From JAGQRJ01 sp041402045 (GTDB lineage Bacteria > Planctomycetota > J058): a stretch of DNA of 64,000 nucleotides. The DNA is taken from the NCBI GenBank assembly GCA_041402045.1, contig JAWKSZ010000031.1:1-64000 (forward strand), written 5' to 3'. Made by a program: the position numbers and the translations under genes. The notes below the pieces were generated by a model. That model ran no database searches. It was not told the DNA's origin and saw only the letters and a program-made list of their open reading frames with translations. Positions 58,786 to 64,000 of this stretch are shown here, piece by piece. Positions within the stretch are counted from its first letter, which is position 1. Each line of letters begins with the position of its first letter.

Positions 58786-58965
58786 AGCGCGGCGCGTCAG
58801 ATTCTCGCCCGCGCCCGCCGCTCCGCGCGCCGCGCGGAGCGCTCTCGCCCGCAATCCCTGACGCCGCCTGGGCTCGCGCGGCGCTTCCTCCGCGGCCCCC
58901 GCGCCGGGAGTTTCCCTGCGATCGCTTCACTCGGCGGCTAAGCTAGGCGTGTGAGAGGACCGCCC

Positions 58966-60488
58966 GTGCGCCGTTCGTTGCCCTTTGCCCTGTTGCTCGC
59001 CGCCACACTGTGTGGCGCACAGGACCAGCCCCCTGCGCCGGCCGCCGAGCGGGTCGTGGTCCTCGAGCTCACCGGCGAGATCGACGCGCTCACCGAGCGC
59101 ACCCTCGAGCAGCAGGTGCGCGCGGCCATGGAAGGCCCCGGTCTGCGCTTCCTCGTGCTGCAGATCGACTCCCCGGCGGCGAGCTCCAGGCCTCGCGCAA
59201 CATCGCCTTCAACCTCGCGAACCTCGAGGGCCCGACCACGGTCGCCTACGTCAAGGGCCGCGCGCTCTCCGGCGCCACCTTCGCCGCCCTCGGCTGCGAC
59301 CTGATCGTGTTCGGCCCCGGCGGGCAAATGGGCGACGCCATGCCGATCTACTACCTCGAGGGCCTGAGCGTCGAGGTCGCCGAGAAGCTGATCTCCCCGG
59401 TGCGCGCCGACCTGAAGTTCCTCGCCGAGAAGCACCCGAACTACCCCGCGATCTGCGCCGAGGCCATGGCCGACCCCGGCCTCGCGGTCCACCGCGTCGA
59501 GCTGCGCGACGAGGCCCGGGGCGTGGTCGACGTGGAGTGGATCTCGGGCGAGGCCCTCGAGGAGCTGCGCTGGAAGCGCCCCGACGACCTCCTGGCCGAG
59601 GAGCAGGTCGTAGGCCCCGGGCACCTGCTCAGCGTGAACGGGCTCCAGGCCCAGGACATGGGCTTCTGCGCGTGGACGACCCAGGGCCTCGAGCAGCTCA
59701 CGGAGCAGCTCCAACACGAATACTCGACGGGGCCCCTCGAGCTCCAGGTGGTCTCGACCCCGGCCTGGAACGAGGTCGTGCGCCTCGTGACCTGGTGGCC
59801 GGTCAAGAGCCTGCTGTTCGTGGTCGGGCTCGTGGCCCTGCTCGTGGCCTTCGCCACCCCGGGCCACGGCCTGCCCGAGGTCACCGCCTTCGTGTGCCTG
59901 GGCCTGGTCTACGGCGGCTCCTACCTCCTCGGGCTCGCGGACTACGTGGAGCTCCTGCTGCTGATCCTGGGCCTGGGGCTGATCGCCGCCGAGCTGTTCA
60001 CCCCGAGCTTCGGCCTGCTCGGGGTCTCGGGCCTGGGCTGCGTGCTCGCCTCGCTGGTGCTCAGCTACCAGAGCTTCGTGATCCCGGACTCGAGCTTCGA
60101 GTGGCACCAGCTCGAGGCCAGCGCGGCCAAGACCCTGTTCGCCGCGCTGCTCGCCTTCTTCGGCGTGTTCGGCGCCATGCGCTTCCTGCCCCACACTCGC
60201 CTCCTGGGCGGCCTCGTGCACCAGACGACCCTCAGCCAGGGCGAGGGCCAGGGCGCGAGCTCCGAGCGCCTGGCCGCGGTCGCCCCCGAGGGCTCCCTCG
60301 GCGTCGCGGTCACCGTGCTCCGCCCGGTGGGCAAGGTCAAGGTCGGCGAGGCGGTGGTCTCGGCCGTGGCCGAGGGCGAGTTCGTGCAGCCGGGCGAGGC
60401 CGTGATCGTCACCGGTCGTCGGGGGGGTGAGGCCCTGGTCGCCCGCCGCCCCGAGCTCGACGGCCAGGACCCGGGAGCGAGCGCATGA
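58966..60488 (+). CDS. NfeD-family membrane protease-like protein, frameshifted
   Basis: Starts at the GTG at 58966 (AGAGGA upstream, signal-like MRRSLPFALLLAATLCGA) and reads to LQIDSP, then must shift frame at the C4 run 59171-59174. Adding one C gives LQIDSPGGELQASRNIAFNL, the usual ClpP-like NfeD start, followed by GRALSGATFAALGCD with the Ser nucleophile position and GGQMGDAMP. Four or five membrane helices and a C-terminal OB-like domain (TVLRPVGKVKVGEAVVSAVA) complete the long NfeD form. This family pairs with SPFH/stomatin proteins; none is in the window. Its stop overlaps the next gene (ATGA). Confidence 0.8.
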
Positions 60489-60931
60489 GCCTGGTGTTGC
60501 TGTTGGTGGTCCTGTTCGTCGGGGGCTTCGCGCTCCTGATCGCGGAGCTGTTCCTCCCCGGCGCGATCGCCGGCGCCCTCGGCGCGCTCATGCTCACCGT
60601 GGGAGTGATCCTGACCTTCGTCTACGAGGGCACGCTCCTGGGCTCCGTCGCCCTCGTCGCGTCCCTCGGCGTGGGCGCGGTGTTCGTCAAGCTCGGGATC
60701 GACCGCCTCTCCCACCGCCAGCAGCTCGGCAAGGGCACCGGCGCCGCGGACCGCTCGCACCTCGTGGGCATGACCGGCGAGGCGGTGAGCCCCCTGCGCC
60801 CGGGCGGGATCGCCAAGGTCGGCGGCCTGCGCGTGGACGTGGTCACCAACGGCGAACACGTCGAGGCCGGCCTGCCGGTCGAGGTGGTCAAGGTCGCCGG
60901 CGCCCGGATCGAGGTCCGCCCCGTCCGGTGA
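60485..60931 (+). CDS. short NfeD-like membrane protein
   Basis: 148 residues; ATG at 60485 overlaps the previous stop by 4 nt, so the two are coupled. Three N-terminal membrane helices (LVLLLVVLFVGGFALLIAEL and following), then an OB-like soluble domain with GMTGEAVSPLRPGGIAKVGG and VEVVKVAGARIEV. It is the short NfeD1b-like partner of the long protease form and probably acts with it in membrane-protein quality control or flotillin-type microdomains. Confidence 0.8.
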   Translation: MSLVLLLVVLFVGGFALLIAELFLPGAIAGALGALMLTVGVILTFVYEGTLLGSVALVASLGVGAVFVKLGIDRLSHRQQLGKGTGAADRSHLVGMTGEAVSPLRPGGIAKVGGLRVDVVTNGEHVEAGLPVEVVKVAGARIEVRPVR

Positions 60932-60953
60932 GCGACCGGCGCCTGGCCGAGCT

Positions 60954-61712
60954 CTAGGATCCCCCGCCTGTTTGCAAAGCCACCCGGAGGTTGTTTGCGA
61001 TCGTGTAAGCGCAACCGATTCGCGCGGGCTCAACGAGCGCAGAGAACTCATGTAGCACGACGCCTCGAGCCGCAAGCAGAGGTCGCCGGGGCACTACGAG
61101 CTTCGGGTCTTGCTCCCAGTGCTTCATTTCCTCAGGGCTCAAGGCACGGAGTTCGGTTCCAGTCACGACTCGGGCCGACTCGTAGCTCCCTGAGACCTCG
61201 GCTTCGTGTCTGGATTTGTTCCCTGCCTCGACGACGCGCTTCGCCAAATCACGAGCTTCCGCCGGCGCCTTTCCACTGGAAGCCAGGGCTTCCTCAAGCT
61301 GCGATCGGAGGAAACTGCTGGTGCGGGCAAACGACGTGCGCTCAAAGGCAAGCTCCCTCATTCTTCGAACGTCTGGATCCTCGAGGCACCCCCGTGACCT
61401 GAGGAGCTTCGTGGCCCTCTTCACTGCCAGCCTTCCCTCAACGTCCCCTTGATTGCCGATGAATCGATTCACTCCCGAAAGGTAGAGGACGATGGCGGGG
61501 CCAGGAAAGTCGTTCCGAATGGTGGACGCAGCCACGAATGACTCGGCGGCGACAAGCAGATCGCTCCACGCGTTGAAATCTACCGCGGCCGGTCGGCGTA
61601 GGAGGGAAGAAGCCTCGATCACCAGTCGGTGTTCTCCCGGCGCTGACTTCACTGCCAGGCTGAGAGCCTCAGCCCGACCGCGGGCGTACATCTCAGGATC
61701 GTCTACTGCCAT
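60954..61712 (-). CDS. hypothetical protein of lower GC content
   Basis: 252 residues, ATG at 61712 with AGGA upstream. No signal peptide, mostly helical, with ELAFERTSFARTSSFLRSQL and LASSGKAPAEARDLAKRVVE. The gene is visibly less GC-rich than its neighbours, with many codons ending in A or T, suggesting recent arrival from another genome. It converges on the NfeD pair (23 nt apart). No family recognised, and no mobile genes or repeats lie beside it. Confidence 0.6.
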   Translation of the reverse strand: MAVDDPEMYARGRAEALSLAVKSAPGEHRLVIEASSLLRRPAAVDFNAWSDLLVAAESFVAASTIRNDFPGPAIVLYLSGVNRFIGNQGDVEGRLAVKRATKLLRSRGCLEDPDVRRMRELAFERTSFARTSSFLRSQLEEALASSGKAPAEARDLAKRVVEAGNKSRHEAEVSGSYESARVVTGTELRALSPEEMKHWEQDPKLVVPRRPLLAARGVVLHEFSALVEPARIGCAYTIANNLRVALQTGGGS

Positions 61713-61907
61713 ATCAGTCCTATCACCTTCAGCTTCACTACAGGGATAGACGCTCTAGCGTCACCTCCCATGTCTAACGTCGAAGGTCCCATGGCGCCCC
61801 GGCTAGGCTAGGAGCGCTGATAGCTAGCTACGCCCTCCCGCTCTCCAATGACAGGCCCGGGCCTGGGCTCCGTAGAGGCGATCGAACCCCTTACGGAGGA
61901 ATCAGGC
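61713..61907. promoter_or_regulatory. AT-richer divergent intergenic region
   Basis: About 195 nt between the lower-GC gene and the small zinc-ribbon gene. It contains GATAGCTAGCTA and other relatively AT-rich words and probably holds both promoters. No clear consensus can be named. Confidence 0.3.
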
Positions 61908-62156
61908 GTGACCGAGCTGTTGACCCGTGTTGACCGAGTCCTGGCGCACAGCCGGGCGTTCTACCTGCGCTTCTGCGCGTGGTGCGATCGCCCCCTGGGT
62001 GTCGTGGGCTCCGAGCGTACCTGCTGCGCCTGCCAGCCGTCGGCGCTGGCACGGGTCGCGCGTGCGCGGGTCTTCCGGGCTCCCAACACCTCGGGAGCGC
62101 GAGACTGCCTGCGCCGGGCCCGGCGAGCGGCCAACCGGCTGCGTCGCTGGCGCTGA
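61908..62156 (+). CDS. small zinc-ribbon protein
   Basis: 82 residues from the GTG at 61908, directly after GGAGGA at 7-nt spacing; an ATG at 61848 is open in frame but has no site. FCAWCDRPLG (Cys23, Cys26) and TCCAC (Cys39, Cys40, Cys42) form a four-cysteine knuckle; the C-terminus is rich in Arg (RRARRAANRLRRWR), suggesting RNA or DNA binding. No family name. It is followed by a strong terminator and stands alone, so it may be a regulator. Confidence 0.6.
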   Translation: MTELLTRVDRVLAHSRAFYLRFCAWCDRPLGVVGSERTCCACQPSALARVARARVFRAPNTSGARDCLRRARRAANRLRRWR

Positions 62157-62163
62157 GAAGTCT

Positions 62164-62198
62164 CCCGCGTCCGCTGCGCTCCCCGCAGCGGACGCGGG
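62164..62198 (+). terminator. very strong hairpin terminator
   Basis: A perfect 15-bp stem (62164-62178 with 62184-62198) and 5-nt loop begins 7 nt after the stop of the small zinc-ribbon gene. The remaining ~270 nt before the lipoprotein (to 62469) has no gene and must contain its promoter; I see no other structure there. Confidence 0.8.
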
Positions 62199-62469
62199 TC
62201 TGCGGGCCTCAGCCCGGAGAGCGCGCACCCGCGTCGCGCCCGGCGGCGCGCGGAGCCGGGCAGCTCGGCGAAGCTCGGAACCCGGGGGTCCCGCTCGGGC
62301 GGCGCGGCCCCGCCCTCGAGGCCGATCCAGGGCTCTCTCGAACGGGGAGTAGTTGTCAACACTGGAGTTCCGGGCTGCCCCGGGGCGGCCATCAGCCTTG
62401 ATGATGGAGCCCGGCGGCCTCGATTCCCTACCGTCCCCGCGCCCAACCCACCACCCGCGGGACGACCCC

Positions 62470-64000
62470 ATGCGCCGACTCTGCTGCCTCTTGCTCCCCG
62501 TCGCCCTCTTCGGCTGCTCCTACGGGGAGATCCAGGTCGATCAGCCCGAGGTCTTCACCCGCGAGCGGATCTTGCGCCTGCGTCAGGCCGACCACGACTT
62601 CCTCATGGAGGAGCTCGACCGCGCCAAGAGTTACACCTTGGAGTTCCAGGGGATCCAGGACACACGCACCTTCACCGGGATCTACAACAGCCTCCGCGGC
62701 GGCTACGACCCGGTGACCGGGCAGGTTGCCGAGGCGGAGCTCCTGCGCCGCCGTCAGGCCGCCGACCGCAGCGAGAGCCTGCAGGAGCTCGACCACGAGA
62801 TCGAGGTCGAGCGTCGGCGCCGGACCCTGGAGGAGATCCGCGCCGGCGGCGAGCTCCCCGAGGCCACCGCCGGCGCCTCTGCCTCCGGTGAGCTGCCCCG
62901 GGTGGCCGCGCCCGGCCAAGGCGAGGCCCCCTTCGGCGCGCGGCCCGAGCTCCCCGACCCCAGCCAGATCCAGACCACCCAGGCCAAGCTCACCAGCCAA
63001 GAGCGCCTGAACGAGACCATGGCCTACCGGGAGTCGATCCAGGCGCTGCTGCTCGAGAAGCAGCTCGACGACACCCACGACCTGCACGGGTTCACGCTCT
63101 ACACGCTCAAGTTCGACATTTCGGTCCTCCCCCGCGAGCACAACGGCGCCCTGGGCCGCGTGGTCCTCGAAGTCGACCGCGGCCGAATCCTCGATCTACA
63201 CGACGAGTTGCAGCCCGAGTCGAACGTCTACCAGCGCTGGATCACGCACCTCAACGCGCGCATGCGCAGCGAGCAGCGGGCGCTGGAGACCGCGCTCTTG
63301 GACGGCGTCTCCGACGCCGAGCGGCGGGACGTCATGCGCGCGTTGGCCCCTCTGCTGGAGAGCCTGCCCGAGGTAAAGAAGCGAATCACAGGCGGGCAGC
63401 CAGCACTGTTCGAGGTCATGCCAGTTGCGGCGCTGCCAGACGCCACCCCAGCGAGAGCCGATCTATGGGCCAAGCCGCTGCTGGAGCTGGTGGGACAGAT
63501 TGCGGACAAGGCCACGAGGTGGGAGGACCTCAGCCAAGGCGACCTGCGCCTGCTCGCAGCGTGCGCCGTTGCTGCACGCTACAGCGGGCCGCCGACCTCT
63601 AAGGTCGCCATGCACCGCTACTGCGACTTCTATGTCGTGCGACCAACCTCGGACCTGTCCTACGTCGACGCTCGCCTCAACCGAGACGGCAAGGAGGCAA
63701 AGTTCTTATCCAAGGTGGAAGAATCACTCGACCAAGACCACCTCCAGCCCTACGTCTACGCGATCCAGCCCAAGCTCCACGCCCAGAACATTTCACGCGT
63801 CGCGGCCCAGGAGACGGTGCTGAACCTTATGGCAACCGTCTCGGCGAGCCTGACCCAGCTCGCGGTCGAGGACTCCGCCCAGTACGTCAAGCGCTCTCAG
63901 GAGCTGCTGAGCGCGATCAACCGCAAGACCAAGGCCTCGGGGTTCATTGACGGCAAGGACACCTTCGGCTGGGTCCTGGGCCCGCGGTTCTACCTGCGCC
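62470..64000 (+). CDS. lipoprotein of unknown function, cut by the right edge
   Basis: ATG at 62470; 510 residues are visible and the frame is open at the edge. Lipobox LFGC with Cys16. A long helical N-terminal region (RERILRLRQADHDFLMEELD, QELDHEIEVERRRRTLEEI) with coiled-coil character leads to a mixed domain (HDLHGFTLYTLKFDISVLP, GRVVLEVDRGRILDLHDEL). The middle (about 63370-63770) is less GC-rich than the ends. Later text such as KVAMHRYCDFYVVRPTSDLS and DTFGWVLGPRFYLR is beta-rich. No family recognised. Membrane-anchored, probably facing the periplasm or surface. Confidence 0.7.
   Translation, partial: MRRLCCLLLPVALFGCSYGEIQVDQPEVFTRERILRLRQADHDFLMEELDRAKSYTLEFQGIQDTRTFTGIYNSLRGGYDPVTGQVAEAELLRRRQAADRSESLQELDHEIEVERRRRTLEEIRAGGELPEATAGASASGELPRVAAPGQGEAPFGARPELPDPSQIQTTQAKLTSQERLNETMAYRESIQALLLEKQLDDTHDLHGFTLYTLKFDISVLPREHNGALGRVVLEVDRGRILDLHDELQPESNVYQRWITHLNARMRSEQRALETALLDGVSDAERRDVMRALAPLLESLPEVKKRITGGQPALFEVMPVAALPDATPARADLWAKPLLELVGQIADKATRWEDLSQGDLRLLAACAVAARYSGPPTSKVAMHRYCDFYVVRPTSDLSYVDARLNRDGKEAKFLSKVEESLDQDHLQPYVYAIQPKLHAQNISRVAAQETVLNLMATVSASLTQLAVEDSAQYVKRSQELLSAINRKTKASGFIDGKDTFGWVLGPRFYLR

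Noticed and set aside
60954..62156. A genomic island around the lower-GC gene
   Set aside because: No integrase, transposase, tRNA or direct repeats flank it, and the next genes return to the usual composition.

Overview
The window is very GC-rich bacterial chromosome with dense coding on both strands. GTG starts are frequent, purine-rich Shine-Dalgarno sites are clear, and many proteins are exported or are lipoproteins. A Ser/Thr kinase fused to a formylglycine-generating-enzyme (FGE) type domain, many secreted proteins of unknown function, Sec-exported Rhs/YD-repeat proteins, YkuD_2-type L,D-transpeptidases and a complete F1Fo operon whose alpha subunit carries a large insertion fit a high-GC environmental lineage such as Planctomycetota, or less likely Myxococcota. 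No rRNA, tRNA or taxonomic marker is present to settle this.

Layout. 1-2.8 kb: the end of one gene, a PrcB_C-domain secreted protein and a methyltransferase. 2.8-6.7 kb: three peptidoglycan-binding (PGB) proteins, two of them paralogous YkuD_2 L,D-transpeptidases. 6.9-21.1 kb: the most unusual region, three tandem Rhs/YD-repeat proteins of about 1,430-1,490 residues with Sec signal peptides. Each has a conserved core and pre-toxin linker but a variable C-terminus: Fic in Rhs1, kinase-like in Rhs2, Fic in Rhs3. A small gene downstream of Rhs1 has a Fic-inhibitor-like motif. 21.3-25.8 kb: a saccharopine-dehydrogenase-like oxidoreductase and a lipoprotein with 13 Asp-box repeats. 26.0-37.4 kb: a surface-glycan locus with two sugar epimerases, two asparagine-synthase-like amidotransferases, a flippase, a glycosyltransferase, a methyltransferase, a GNAT enzyme and an outer-membrane beta-barrel candidate. 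37.5-50.9 kb: envelope proteins (lipoproteins, a zinc-ribbon membrane protein, a large AsmA/DUF748-like protein), the kinase-FGE protein, a repeat-filled intergenic region and two secreted proteins. 50.9-58.7 kb: a small membrane protein and the atpZ-B-E-F-H-A-G-D-C operon. 59.0-64.0 kb: two NfeD-family proteins, a lower-GC orphan gene, a small zinc-ribbon protein and a lipoprotein cut by the right edge.

How the genes work together. The Rhs cluster looks like a contact-dependent or secreted polymorphic-toxin locus built by duplication of one exported scaffold with exchanged effector tips. The glycan locus has a tight four-gene operon with 4-nt overlaps, flanked by divergently placed biosynthetic genes. 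The atp operon is complete and looks functional.

Quality caveat. At least nine places show one protein continuing in another reading frame, several at runs of G or C. Single-base indels left in the assembly explain this better than repeated pseudogenisation. These genes are annotated as single loci with the frameshift position stated.
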